A stretch of DNA of 64,000 nt from Amanita rubescens (lineage: Eukaryota; Basidiomycota; Agaricomycetes; Agaricales; Amanitaceae), in assembly GCA_015039365.1 (NCBI GenBank), contig WION01000187.1, forward strand, positions 42,353-106,352, in the 5' to 3' direction. Positions 35,084 through 51,159 of this stretch are shown here, in pieces (position 1 is the stretch's first letter; each line of letters opens with the position of its first letter). Below the pieces are notes generated by a model. The model was not told the origin of the DNA. It saw nothing but the letters and a program-made list of their open reading frames with translations, and searched no databases. The translations under genes were made by a program, and so were the position numbers.

Positions 35084-36340
35084 ATGGAATCAACAAAAAC
35101 CTCACCCACGATCTCGCCAACAACGACGAGAGCACCATCACCGGAACCGCCCATATACTCAGTCTTTACCCAGACAACGACGACAACACCACCACCATCA
35201 TCGAATCCTCCGATACACCCAATAATCAGAATGCTAGCAGAAGGACAACGATCACCGAACCCAATAGGCCACGCCTCGTTCCTTATCACAGCGCTTCAGA
35301 TTCTGATAAAGAGAATCGACCTGATGATTCACCCAGAACAAGCCGAACTACGAGTCCTCACGATACCACAGAAGATCAAGATAATGGAGGACATAATGAA
35401 GATGCAAGGAGAACTAGGAAAATACTTGATAACATGCGAAAGGTATATCATAACCCCGACTCTCTTGCCGAATTCGACAAGGAATCAACTGGCGATCTTC
35501 GCGACAGAAGCAATGATAACAACCCAACTAGCCCTAGCAGTCATCGAATCTTGGAAGACATCATTCCCCCTGAACCTCAGACGATCTTTACGACATTCGC
35601 AGACTATAACAGCTCAGCTCTTATGCGAAAGACTATTGATGACATTAAAAGACTTTCCGGCCTGCCAATCAATTCTCAGGAACTGGAACGACTTACCAGA
35701 CTCTGGCGCATTCTCTCAGACGCAAGACTCGCCAAGGCAATCATCGTCAACGCTCGAGAACGATACAACTATCACTGCGCAGATCTTATAGAAATCTGGA
35801 CCAACTTAGATTGTATGGAATGGTACACCAAACTCTCCCATGGATGCACCATCCACCAATTCGGAATCGACCTCTTACGTCGAATCCTCGCTGCCGACAT
35901 AGAACGCTTCTACGAACAAGCAATCCTAGACGTCAGGAATGAAGCACACCCTCCATTCATCCTTAACGACGACCCCAACGATCTTGTCGCCATCCATCAC
36001 AGCTTTGACTCTCACAGGATCGCACCAGATGCACAGCATATCTTGGAACTCACGAACAGAACCGAAATCGGAGCAATCGCCTTAGCTGATCTAGCAGATC
36101 GAATCAAGGAGATCGCCGAATCTTCTAGACGGACTACCGCATGGACAGAAGATCTGTTTACCAAAGGAGCTAAACCGCAGCAACTCTCTCACAATGCCTA
36201 TGAAGAAGTTGCCCACGTCATGATGGAATTAGATCTCCATCAGAATCTTATACCTTCCATGCCTGTCGCCCAGACCGCTGAAAGATTTAAGAACCTCGGA
36301 CGCTCGCTCATTCCCCAGCACAATCTCTATCGATTATGGA
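35084..36340 (+). pseudogene. Post-pol accessory ORF of retrotransposon 1, frame-shifted
   Basis: After pol there is a further coding stretch in the position where env sits in other elements. From ATG 35084 one frame reads protein-like (strings LITALQILIKRIDLMIHPEQ and IPQKIKIMEDIMKMQGELGK) until about 35.57 kb. Then the -1 frame takes over (LERLTRLWRILSDARLAKAI, GIDLLRRILAADIERFYEQ) to about 36.3 kb. The -1 frame is open from 35077 all the way to 36792, but its first 150 codons are low-complexity Asn/Asp/Thr and look like a shadow. No signal peptide, TM or envelope-like feature is seen; the product would be soluble and helical. Either a mutation or programmed shifting explains the change of frame. 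Family unknown. Confidence 0.55.
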
Positions 36341-36713
36341 AGGGAACACAGAACAGACCCAACAAAACCCAACCATCTCCAACGCCGCATCGGCCTCCAC
36401 CCCCACCGCTTTTAGCATCGGCGCCTTCGACGGTCGAGAACGTCTCGCCCGCATCCACCAGGAAATCTCGGATTTCCTCCATTACCAGTCCCACGTCCAG
36501 CTTTTCGCCGCCACATCCCTACCGCCAACAGTCCCTCGCCCTGACGATGAATCAAAGGAGCGCATCATCAAGCTCCTCAAAGAAGAGAACCGACGCCTCA
36601 AGGTTCTCCACAAACTCCTCAACTCGCTTGAGGCCAACAACGAGGAACTCGTCCAAACGTACACGGACACACCCACCGACTGGAATGCAGGAGGATGGAA
36701 TCAAGACGAATGA
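36336..36713 (+). CDS. Small coiled-coil ORF before the 3' LTR of retrotransposon 1
   Basis: 125 aa from ATG 36336, in a third frame overlapping the end of the preceding accessory frame. It starts MEGNTEQTQQNPTISNAAS and has FDGRERLARIHQEISDFLHY, then a heptad-rich helix (RIIKLLKEENRRLKVLHKLL, continuing LNSLEANNEELVQ) that predicts a coiled coil. It ends 128 bp before the 3' LTR. No known domain. An alternative is that only the overlapping frame, which ends near 36792, is real. Confidence 0.45.
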   Translation: MEGNTEQTQQNPTISNAASASTPTAFSIGAFDGRERLARIHQEISDFLHYQSHVQLFAATSLPPTVPRPDDESKERIIKLLKEENRRLKVLHKLLNSLEANNEELVQTYTDTPTDWNAGGWNQDE

Positions 36714-36841
36714 CTTCGACGTCTTCGTCGACAACTCAGCCGGCTATCATCCTTACGACGATGACAACGCCCGCCACAACCTCGACACCTAGAGGATACC
36801 CGCATATTGTTGTTGCGGTCAACAACGTAGAGGAGAGCTAG

Positions 36842-37146
36842 TGTTACAAACACAGTACGGACTCCTACATTATGATTACATGACACGTCGGACATGCTTA
36901 CTTTTTCGTATATGCCTATCCCCTCGTCACATCCCCATTATGTTCATCAAACGGACTACCTCGTTCCCTTATCGATCCCCATTCCATTTACCCTATGACC
37001 AACCCCTTGTTCATACGCGTACCATCCCCTATGCCCCCTGTTTTACCTATACTTGCTATCGCCCTTGTTCTACTTACGATACGGCTGTGTTTCTGTACAT
37101 GTATATAAACCGATGTACTGTAACGTCGAACCTTAAGTTCGACTTA

Positions 37147-37148
<2 letters not shown>
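36842..37148 (+). repeat. 3' LTR of retrotransposon 1, interrupted
   Basis: It matches 29067-29373 over its whole 307 bp and then changes abruptly to TGTAACGGTCGAG, the start of retrotransposon 2. A purine-rich tract (AGAGGAGAGCTAG) precedes it, as expected of a polypurine tract. Confidence 0.88.
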
Positions 37149-42796
<5,648 letters not shown>

Positions 42797-42801
<5 letters not shown>

Positions 42802-44147
42802 GTTTAAAAGGAGCATTTCCTGTAGAGTATCACCACTGAGGCCTCACCACTGCTAGTACTGCCACCTAGTTGCTCATAGGGCTAGGGGGATGACAGGGAT
42901 ATACCCCCAGATGTTTCCTACCACCTACTACTACTTGTTGAAGGACCACGCAAGCATCAAGTATATATATATGTGAGCTGGAGAGGCAAATGATATATGC
43001 AACTGACCCATACCTGCCAATACATACTTGCTGATGGACTTGGCAGGTCCTGCTCATTTTGTGACACTGACTAGTGACATAATATGGTCAATTATATAGA
43101 ATGTATCATACTGCAAGCCATTCTTGCACCCAACCAACACCTCCATATGTATGATGATGTTTCAATACCGCCACCACCACTGCTCCAATACTCAGCACAA
43201 TGACTGCTCCTCAAGTGCTCACAGGGTGGCACTAACCACCTACTATCATATCACCATTGCTGCTACCACCACGGCTACTCTAGTAGACTGTAGTAACAGC
43301 AACAACAAAGGTTGTACCTACCACTGGCCTAGGGAGCAATGGCCTAGGGATGGCCCACCATTATCACCACCATCATTGGATTTGGTACCATTCCCATGCA
43401 CAAGTGGCTACTGTGTTACTACTATCAGCACTAGTGCAACCACTACAAACTGCCACCACCTGCCACCACTACTGAATTGAAGGGCCTCTATGATTGAGGA
43501 TTTATTGTTCCAAGGCTGAAGTGTAATGGACAGTTAATAATACTATGACTACACTAACTACAAATGCAAGTATTTGATGCTGACTTCACTTGAATGTACA
43601 TATACATGTTTACCTCTGGAATTCCTCATGAGGAAACCCCTTACAATCACCCTCACCACCACCCACCACCAGCCCTACTACCATCACTACTGGCATTACC
43701 ACTGCTACTTGGTATTACTAGTACTACTACTCACACCATTAGCATGACCAACACCTACTATCAACTGCCAGTACTCTCACCACCACCACCACCACCACCA
43801 CTGCTCACTAGTACTCACTTGTAACAGTTTAAGTTCCCCACTGATGGCCAAGCCCTGTTGAAACAATGAAACCCTGATTGGCTTCCTGCCCCTTCCTCTT
43901 TTGGCTCACCCTTCCTATTTCTGCCATCACTGCATGCCCACCCTGCAATACCCTCTCCTGCACACTCTGTCTCTCATGCATACCCTGTCCCTGTCCCTAT
44001 CCCTGTCCCTGGCTCCATTCCACCCCATCTTCCTCACCTGCATACTCTTCCCCTGTCCCTCCACACTTGCCTTGGTCAATGAAGAGGTTCCACTGGTTAT
44101 GGATGTGGAGGGAGCATGTGATGTGGTAGTCCTGGATCACTAGTACA
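42797..44147. repeat. CCA-rich low-complexity repeat DNA, left arm
   Basis: The plus strand is dominated by CCACCAC, ACTACT and GTACTAGTAC motifs. Open frames here (His/Pro/Thr or Ser/Pro/Leu strings) are composition artefacts. The part from about 43.74 kb is the left copy of an inverted pair whose other copy lies at 48.60-49.26 kb. No gene is supported. Confidence 0.6.
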
Positions 44148-44706
44148 GCTTGATGTTGGATGTTCAATCCCGCCGAGTATGGGCGTGGATGTGATGCGCG
44201 TGATGCCTGATGCCGAGGACGTGATGGACGATCAGCGCTTGATGCGCTATATTTAGTACGTTTCTATTCTCGTCTGCAGCGACGCCTAAACGTCGTTTGC
44301 CTTTATATTTTGCCGTTCCCGTTTCCCATACGCTGCGCATATTTTCCCTTATAGTCTAGACGTTGCCAGGTCGCACCTCAGTCGCTTATTGCCACGACTG
44401 AGGTGAGATCCACGCTATTTGCCTTATTCCTTTCATGTTGCTTATATTACCTGTAGCTATTGTATTGTCTCACAGGTACTATTGATTATAGAGTCGCTTA
44501 TTGCCACGACTGAGCTATTGTATTGTCTCACACTTGATTCTCACCCAGCCCCAGCCACCCTAAGTCCTGTTTGCCCTTTCATTCTTGCACCCAGCACCCA
44601 GCACTCACCCTATGTGTCTACTCTTGCACATGCACTGCATCCCCAGCACCTGGCTCTGGCCATTCTCAGCCTGAATGAAGAAGTGGTGGCCTACATCACC
44701 AAGTAG
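43740..44706 (+). repeat. Inverted repeat arm 1 (carries a solo LTR)
   Basis: Strings such as CACTAGTACTCACTTGTAAC (about 43804) and GGATGTGGAGGGAGCATGTG (about 44100) recur as reverse complements in 48600-49260. The copies are diverged. Arm 1 is longer because of the 380-bp solo LTR at 44153-44532. Confidence 0.75.
44153..44532 (+). mobile_element. Solo LTR with 5-bp target-site duplication
   Basis: 380 bp from TGTTGGATG to GTCTCACA, flanked on both sides by CTTGA (44148-44152 and 44533-44537). The inverted paralogue at 48931-48948 has the same flank with a single CTTGA and no insert, which is the empty site. Inside lies a hairpin with arms CACCTCAGTCG and CGACTGAGGTG around 44375-44406. 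Part of it (CTTATTGCCACGACTGAG) is repeated at about 44499. Solo LTRs form by recombination between the two LTRs of a full element. Confidence 0.88.
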
Positions 44707-44900
44707 TTCTACCATAACTATCACCACTGCCACCACCAGTACTTATCACCATGACCATTGCTGTGTCATGAGTCGCAGCACTACCACTTCCACTCACACA
44801 GCCACCACCACTGCTCACAAGTTACCACCACCACTTGTAACTACCACTCACACAATACTTACTAATACCAGCACTGCCAACACTACTTGGCTAATGTGGG

Positions 44901-46047
44901 TAGGGATTGGCACGGGTCGGCTCAACCCGCGCGGGTCATGTACCCGCACCCGTAGAGGGTACGGGTGGGGGTCTACACTCTGTAGACCCGTGGTCGAACC
45001 CGAACCTGCATCGCGGGTTCGGGTAGGGCACACATACCCGTGCCTATACCCACTCCCGTGTTATTTGCGTGATGCGCCGATAGAGTCTGCATGGCGCGGC
45101 GGAGTTTGCTTGGTGTGGTGGAGTTTGCGTGGTGTGGTGGGGTTTGCATTGGGGCGCGACGTGTTTAAGGCAGCGTTGGTGGGGTGCGGCACGGTGGGTC
45201 ACCGGTTGGTGCAGCACAATTGTGGGGGATCCGTGAAGGGTGCAGCATGTTTGCAGGTGGTGGTGGAGGGGTGTGGCAACTTGCAAGGTGGGAAAAGACG
45301 GGTGGAGGGCTGGTGTGGTGCCAGAGGGGCACGACATGTTTAAGGCAGCGTTGGTGGGGTGCGGCACGGTGTGTGGTTGGTGCAGCACGTTTGCGGGTGG
45401 TGGTGGTGGAGGGGTGTGGCAACTTGCAAGGTGGGCAAAGACGGGTGGAGGGCCGTTAGTTCATGAAATGTGGTAGGGCAGATCGTCTCACTGTGTAACT
45501 GTTTCATGGGGGTGCGGCAGGTGTGGTGGATATGTTGGAGGTGCAACAAGGTCATCAAGGGCGGCGGCGAGGTGTAGATTTGTTAGCAAACAAAAATAAA
45601 TATGTATCAGAGGGGGCTTACCCGTGAATGTCCAATCCAACCGCCAGAACCACGGATCTTTCTACCACTTCCTCGTCATCACCATCTTCAGACATTTTTG
45701 GCCGTGGCTGAACTGGGCGGGTGGGTGGCTGAACTTGGTGAGCGGCTGTATTGCTCATTGCAGACGACAGTGGCCGTGACATGTCGCGGTCTCGTTATGT
45801 GCTTTATACCTGTTTGGCAATGGGCCTGAATCCTCGGCCTCATCATCCACACACTCGATGGTATGCCGCCCCGTTGCATACAACCCGTGTGGGTACGGGT
45901 ACAGGTAAGAGGTCGGGTCTGGGTCCGGGTCAAGTTATCCTCTACCCGCATCCAAACCCATACCCCGGCTACGGGTCTGGGTATATCACGGGGTCCGGGT
46001 CCGGGTATGCACCTGGTCACCCAGGGGTATACCCAGGCCAATCCCTA
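44901..46047. mobile_element. Non-autonomous hAT-type element 1
   Basis: 1147 bp with terminal inverted repeats TAGGGATTGGC-CGGGT and ACCCAGGCCAATCCCTA, flanked by the 8-bp duplication AATGTGGG (44893-44900 and 46048-46055). TIR type and 8-bp duplication are the hAT signature. Both subterminal zones are packed with GGGT(A/C)CGGGT motifs, as expected of transposase-binding sites. The centre is G-rich and contains an imperfect duplication of about 175 bp (GTTTAAGGCAGCGTTGG at 45163 and 45338). No transposase is encoded; open frames on both strands follow the repeats. It is inserted in the left flank of small element copy B. Confidence 0.88.
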
Positions 46048-46376
46048 AATGTGGGCCACTGCTGCGCACGGCATCATGTCCGAGGCCCTTTATTACCGTT
46101 GCATCATGCTGTCCACAGCATCCCTCACATCCTTCCTCCCTTCACAACAAGTTGCTGTATCTGAAGTTATGAATAGTTTTTTTTTTACACTCTCCTTACT
46201 TTAGTATTTCATAATCGAGGATGAGATGTGTTGCGGGTTTTGTGGCACTCGTCGCTACAAGCTGTATTTGTACATGTTGAGCACCGGAAAATGCTGGTAT
46301 CTTAATGGAGCATTATTACAAAAACTTGCGCAGCTCGCCAATTATAAAACCGAGCCTCATTACATTCGGCCTCGGA
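46048..46376 (+). mobile_element. Small GGCCTCGGA-ended element, copy B
   Basis: TCCGAGGCC at 46079 and CGGCCTCGGA ending 46376, 298 bp, with the conserved left flank GTGGGCCACTGCTGCGCACGG just before and the inner right block TATAAAACCGAGCCTC (46344). The left flank is split by hAT element 1, whose target duplication lies in it. Non-coding. Confidence 0.7.
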
Positions 46377-47295
46377 ATAACCACCACCACCACCTTTGTC
46401 CACTGATCAGGAAAAATCCTTCTCTATTGTGGAGGTACAGCTACCTCCCAATATACAACCATCTGCTACCACCACCACACTTCACCACCATCACTATTTT
46501 ATGGAGCAGAATAGATCAAGGCAGTAGTACAGGTCTGGCTACCTCTGGGCCATATCAAAGCTACTGGTGTTCAATTACCTTTCATATAATTAGTGGTACC
46601 TGGACCAGTCAACCCATCACACAGGTCACTACAGGTAAGGGTGTGACAGGTATCCACTAAACCACTGAACCTGCAGTATTCCATAGTATAAGTTACCACT
46701 GCTGCCAGTACTGAACATGACCATCACTGTTGACAGACTACTAGTAGTACTAGTACTACCACTATCTTACTATACTATTCACTACCTACATCACCATCAC
46801 CACTCACCACCACCAACACTCAACCACCACCAATACTCAACTGCCACCATCACCAACACTCCATCACCACCAATACTCAACTGCCACCATCACCATCACC
46901 ATCACCATCACTACTATCACCAACCACCAGTACCAGTACTACTGCTGCCACTGCTCTGGTTTGGCCCCCCAGCCCAACCCAGACATAGGCTGACACCACC
47001 AACCACCACATTCCACGGACCACCAGTAGTATTCATTACCCAGTCACTACCACTCATAGGTCACTGGTCACCAGACAGTTGATCCTAGTAGTACTACTTG
47101 AGAACTGTGGTTCCAAGGCCAAAGCTTAACAAAGGCTTCGGCCTTATCCTTTCACCATCACTGTTCATTTTTGTAATGGACAGTTAAGAGCCAGTAATTA
47201 CCAAGATGTGGCTTGCCATGCAGGAGCAAACACAGCCTTACCTTGGCCTTGGCCACATGCTGCATGAAGTGGCGGCCCATACAGGCCAAGTAAGT
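46377..47295. repeat. CCA-rich low-complexity DNA
   Basis: Plus strand rich in CACCACCA and CATCACCATC runs (densest 46.78-46.93 kb). No gene. It is the last C-rich part before the polarity switches to G-rich. Confidence 0.6.
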
Positions 47296-47748
47296 GCTGG
47301 TGCTGGTGAATTGTGATGGTGAATTGTGATGGTGAATTGTGATGGTGAATTGTGATGGTGAGTGCTGTGATGGTGAGTGCTGGTGCTGGTGAGTGCTGTG
47401 ATGGTGAGTGCTGTGATGGTGAGTGCTGGTGCTGGTGAGTGCTGTGATGGTGAGTGCTGTGATGGTGAGTGCTGGTGCTGGTGAGTGCTGTGATGGTGAG
47501 TGCTGGTGCTGGTGAGTGCTGTGATGGTGAGTGCTGGTGCTGGTGAGTGCTGTGATGGTGAGTGCTGGTGCTGGTGAGTGCTGGTGCTGGTGAGAGCTGT
47601 GATGGTGAGTGCTGGTGCTGGTGAGAGCTGTGATGGTGAGGGCTGGTGCTGGTGAGTGCTGGTGCTGGTGAGCGCTGTGATGGTGAGTGCTGGTGCTGGT
47701 GAGTGCTGTGATGGTGAGTGCGGGTGTTGGTGAGTGCGGGTGCTGGTT
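47296..47748. repeat. Minisatellite of GTGCTGGTGCTGGTGA / GTGCTGTGATGGTGA units
   Basis: About 450 bp of alternating units of 15-16 bp built on GTG-CTG-GTGA and TGTGATGGTGA. Both strands stay open in more than one frame and give His/Gln/Ser/Thr strings, which is an effect of the repeat and not evidence of a gene. Confidence 0.85.
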
Positions 47749-48599
47749 GTCATATCCCATTCCAGACTCCACCCAAACTCCATAACCTCGGACTCCAATG
47801 GACACCCTACTATACCCCACATCCATTCCACACTCATATCACATCAGAACATGGCCATAGAACCCCTTGTCGGACTAAGTATATAAGGCTTCACTTGTAC
47901 ACATACAGTAGTCTGAATATCAACTTGGATTATGCCCCAACTTGTTCTAACACTCCCTGTCTTTCATCATCTACGACCCCATCCAGACCATTCACCTCCA
48001 GACTCCAGCCCCAGACTCCAGCTCCAGACTCCAGAGTGAAGTTCTCCAGAAGTTTAGGCAAGACACACATTAGCATGGCACAGCTTGCACACTAGCCTTT
48101 CCCCACTCAGTCCCAGACCCCATTATACTCTGTCCCAATTAGAATCACTGTCCTTGTGCTGGAAGTTGACTTCTCAGCTATGTCTCAGCTATTGGCTAAT
48201 CAGTACCCAGGATATAATAGTCACATAACTGACCCCATAGCTCAGTCAAAAATGGCATATAAAGCCAAACAGATATAAAACCAAAGCCCTCACTTTTTTC
48301 GGCCGGGAATGAGACCCATGAGCAGTGGTGGTGGTAGTGAGTTGGCAGTTGTATGAATAGTGGTGATAGTTGATTGTGAAGAGTGCTGGTGGTGGGATGA
48401 GTAGTAATGGTAGTCGTACTGATGGTATGCAGGGTATGTACACCCCCAATGTACCCTGATGGACTTTCTTGATCTGTGGACCATGGTGGTGTTAGTAGTG
48501 TTAGCAGTGCTGGTATTATTAGGTAGAGTGTCATGGGAGTGATAGTCACTAGTGGTAGTGGTTGTCAAAGTGGTAGTGGTGTGACTCATGACACTGGAC
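47749..48599. repeat. Low-complexity DNA, TGG-rich from about 48.3 kb
   Basis: Less repetitive between 47.75 and 48.28 kb, where I still see no gene, then GGTGGTGG and AGTGGT runs that mirror the CCA-rich DNA to the left. Confidence 0.5.
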
Positions 48600-49260
48600 C
48601 ATGGTCATGGGTGGTGGTGAGTCTGGTGGTGGCAGTGGTGATGATGGTAGTCTGTAGAATTGCTTGGTGATGATGGTAGTCTGTAGAATTGCTTGGTGAT
48701 GTAGTAGGCCACCATTTCATTCAGGCTGAGAATGGCCAGAGCTGAGTGCTGGGGATGTGGCAGTGCATGTGCAAGAGTAGATAGGGTGAGTCCTAAGTGC
48801 TGGGGGTGCAAGCCTGAGACAGTGGACAGGGGTGGTGGGGGAGGGGGGGCTGGGGGCTGGGACCTAGGATGGTTGAGGCTAGGACCTAGGGTGGCTAAGG
48901 CTGGGACTGAGAGCACAAGTATGGCTGGGCTGGGTGAGAATCAAGCTGCAGTGCCGCACTACCATATCACATGCTCCCTCCACATCCACACCCAGTGGAA
49001 CCTCTTCATTGACCAAGGCGAGTTGGAGGGACAGGGGAAGAGTATGCAAGTGAAGACAAGATGGGGTGAATGGAGCTGGGGACAGGGACAGAGCATTGCA
49101 TGAGAGACAGAACATGCAGGAGAGGGTATGGCAGGATGGAACAAAGCCAGAGCTGAGAGGGTTGAAACAGCATGCAGTGTGCAACTTAAAGTGTTACAAG
49201 TGAGTACTAGTGACTGGTGGTGGTGGTGGTGGTGAGAGTACTGGCAGTAGGCCCAGATAG
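48600..49260 (-). repeat. Inverted repeat arm 2 (empty-site copy)
   Basis: Reverse complement of arm 1 (43.74-44.70 kb), diverged, without the solo LTR. The string TGGGTGAGAATCAAGCTG (48931-48948) is the uninterrupted target site. A 29-bp tandem duplication (GTCTGTAGAATTGCTTGGTG twice) is at about 48649-48702. Confidence 0.75.
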
Positions 49261-49503
49261 ACTATAGTAGGACTAGGTCACAGTTGTGGTCATGATATAG
49301 TAGTACTAGTGTCAAGTAGTGGTATGCCAATAGTGATGGTAGCCATCTGTTGGCAAAATCAGAGCAGTCACGGTGGTGGTAGGTGATACATCGTAGTTGT
49401 GGTGGAGTCACTGGTGATGGTGAGTACTGTGAGTAGTGGTGGTGGCAGTAAATCATGAGTGAAATGCGGTGGCAGTTATGGTAGTGATACTGTCAGTAGA
49501 TGG
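49261..49503. repeat. TGG-rich low-complexity DNA
   Basis: Continuation of the G-rich side with GTGGTGG and AGTGGT runs. No gene seen. Confidence 0.45.
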
Positions 49504-49755
49504 CTGATTGCATCTGACACTGCTGGAACACTGGCTGTCTGATTGTCTGATTGTCTAACCAGCACTGGAACACTAATTGTCTGACAGCTTGATTGTCTGA
49601 CATCATCTGACAATGTCTGACAAGTGCCAGATGAGGTGTCAGATGTTGTCAGACAATGTCAGACAATCAGGCTGTCAGACAATTAGTGTTCCAGTGCTGG
49701 TTAGACAATCAGACAATCAGACAGCCAGTGTTCCAGCAGTGTCAGATGCAATCAG
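49504..49755. mobile_element. Foldback element: 252-bp near-perfect palindrome
   Basis: The left arm begins CTGATTGCATCTGACACTGC and the right arm ends with its reverse complement; the centre is near 49630. The arms match through nested strings (CTGGAACACTGGCTGTCTGA, AACCAGCACTGGAACACTAA) with few differences. The arms are built from TGTCTGA/TCAGACA heptamers. This is the structure of a foldback or MITE element. No coding capacity; no clear target duplication was found. Confidence 0.8.
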
Positions 49756-50220
49756 ATGAAATCAGATTTTTCCCCAATTTCCTGATGTCAAGAGGACAAT
49801 AAAAACTCCAAAACCTTAGAAGTCCTTCTCAGTATAGTGGTGGCAGGTGGTGGCAGTTGTAGTGGTAATGGTGGTTGCACTGATAATGGTGGTGGTGGTC
49901 ACTCATAGTACTATCATTGATCAGGAATTTGAACAATTTTCAAATATTGTCCATAGCTCCGTGTTCTCATGTCCGACTTACCTCAGTCTTTCTCAGACGG
50001 GAAAAGGATGTCATAACTACTGTCCTGCAATACCATCACACTTTTTGCATTTGTAGTTCCTAGATGCTGAATGATTCTATGTTCTGACCCGGAATTTGAA
50101 CAAAACTGTCACGCTTTGTCACGCTTTGTCATCCCGGGAAATCAAACTCCGCAACGCACGTCACGGTCGAATTCACGTCGAAAACAACGTTGGGTATTCT
50201 ATTCGAGAAAATCAAGGTAT
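49756..50220. other. Gap between foldback element and the SAP-like ORF
   Basis: G-rich simple repeats to about 49.91 kb, then ordinary sequence with a short tandem GTCACGCTTT repeat at about 50108. No gene seen. Confidence 0.4.
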
Positions 50221-51159
50221 CTACATGTTTTGCGGAACGGTATAGTAAAATGTATTATAAGGACTATTTGAATATATCGGGTTATGAAAATAGCCTTGGA
50301 AATTACCATTTAGTTGAGGAACCTGTGATGAATAGTAAGGATTCGGAGTCGTAGCTACAGCATTTCTGGGAGCATGTAGCATATGATTACTGGATGAGCT
50401 TGATGCTTCAGAAGTTGTAGTAGGGCCTTGAACAGATCGGTTCGAACGGCGGAAGAGGCCAGAAAATTGAGGATCTTCTTTTAGCTCGGGATGTGCTTCA
50501 AAGTGATCCTGGATGGCTTTCCGGATGTCCGCTTTCAAAGTCTTGTCTGTAAATGGAACACCGAGAGCGAGAGCAATGTCTTCCAAGTCGTTTTTATTTT
50601 TACTGGACAGAGAACCCAAGAACAGTTCATTGCGAAGGCACTGAGCTTGTCGCTCTGCTTTCTTTGCATTGCGCCGCTTTGCCCTCTCTTCTTCAATACA
50701 TTTGTTTTCAGCCTTCTTTGCATCCTGGGCTGCGCGACGGGCAAGCGCTTCTGAGCTTGTGAGGATTTCTCTGTGGTCTACATGAACTGAGCGGTTTCGG
50801 CGTTGTAACTGTGCCTCTCTAGCATATTTTTGCCGAGTGGTATGTGCCAGCTGGTTGGCCATGATAATACTCCGAGCCTTGTATCGCGTCCTATCTCCGA
50901 GTAAGATCTCAACAAGATCTAAGGCATCTTTAATTGCAGCTGGATGATCGGCTTCCTGGTCGTGTATTGCTGCTGCGATACAGCCCATCCTTCGACGGAC
51001 TTCCTTGGCTGGCACATGGTCAGCAGAATTAGATCCAGAGTGGCCTATACTGGACAATGCGAGGCTAGATGATGACGAAGCCGATAAGGAGCCTGTATTC
51101 AGGCCTCTTATGCTTGATGTAGTAAGCGACGGTTGTGCGCTACAGTCCAATAAATCATC
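50221..51159 (-). CDS. Transposon-linked protein with SAP-like domain
   Basis: Open minus-strand frame. A splice acceptor (GATTTTAG) just before DDLLDCSAQP suggests that the frame is the last exon of a longer gene, starting about 51159. Ser-rich start, then a basic helical stretch (KARSIIMANQLAHTTRQKYA; ERAKRRNAKKAERQAQ), then LEDIALALGVPFTDKTLKAD and AIQDHFEAHPELKEDPQFSG, which resembles SAP-type DNA-binding helices commonly found at the end of pogo/CENP-B-like transposase genes in agaricomycetes (from memory). It ends with a Pro/Tyr/Asn-rich tail. Together with the DDE fragment at 51.9-52.17 kb it looks like the C-terminal part of one decayed element. Confidence 0.5.
   Translation of the reverse strand, partial: DDLLDCSAQPSLTTSSIRGLNTGSLSASSSSSLALSSIGHSGSNSADHVPAKEVRRRMGCIAAAIHDQEADHPAAIKDALDLVEILLGDRTRYKARSIIMANQLAHTTRQKYAREAQLQRRNRSVHVDHREILTSSEALARRAAQDAKKAENKCIEEERAKRRNAKKAERQAQCLRNELFLGSLSSKNKNDLEDIALALGVPFTDKTLKADIRKAIQDHFEAHPELKEDPQFSGLFRRSNRSVQGPTTTSEASSSSSNHMLHAPRNAVATTPNPYYSSQVPQLNGNFQGYFHNPIYSNSPYNTFYYTVPQNM

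Noticed and set aside
35077..35570. First part of a 571-codon open frame taken as one protein
   Set aside because: Its first 150 codons are Asn/Asp/Thr low complexity, while the overlapping frame from 35084 is protein-like; I treat this start as a shadow.
35084..36340. Envelope gene in retrotransposon 1
   Set aside because: No signal peptide, membrane segment, furin-like site or Cys pattern is visible; only the position suggests env.
45044..45476. Overlapping open frames on both strands inside hAT element 1
   Set aside because: They follow a G-rich internal duplication and contain no transposase motif.
47158..47837. His/Gln/Ser/Thr repeat proteins on the minus strand
   Set aside because: These are translations of a 15-16 bp minisatellite, open in two frames at once; no independent support.
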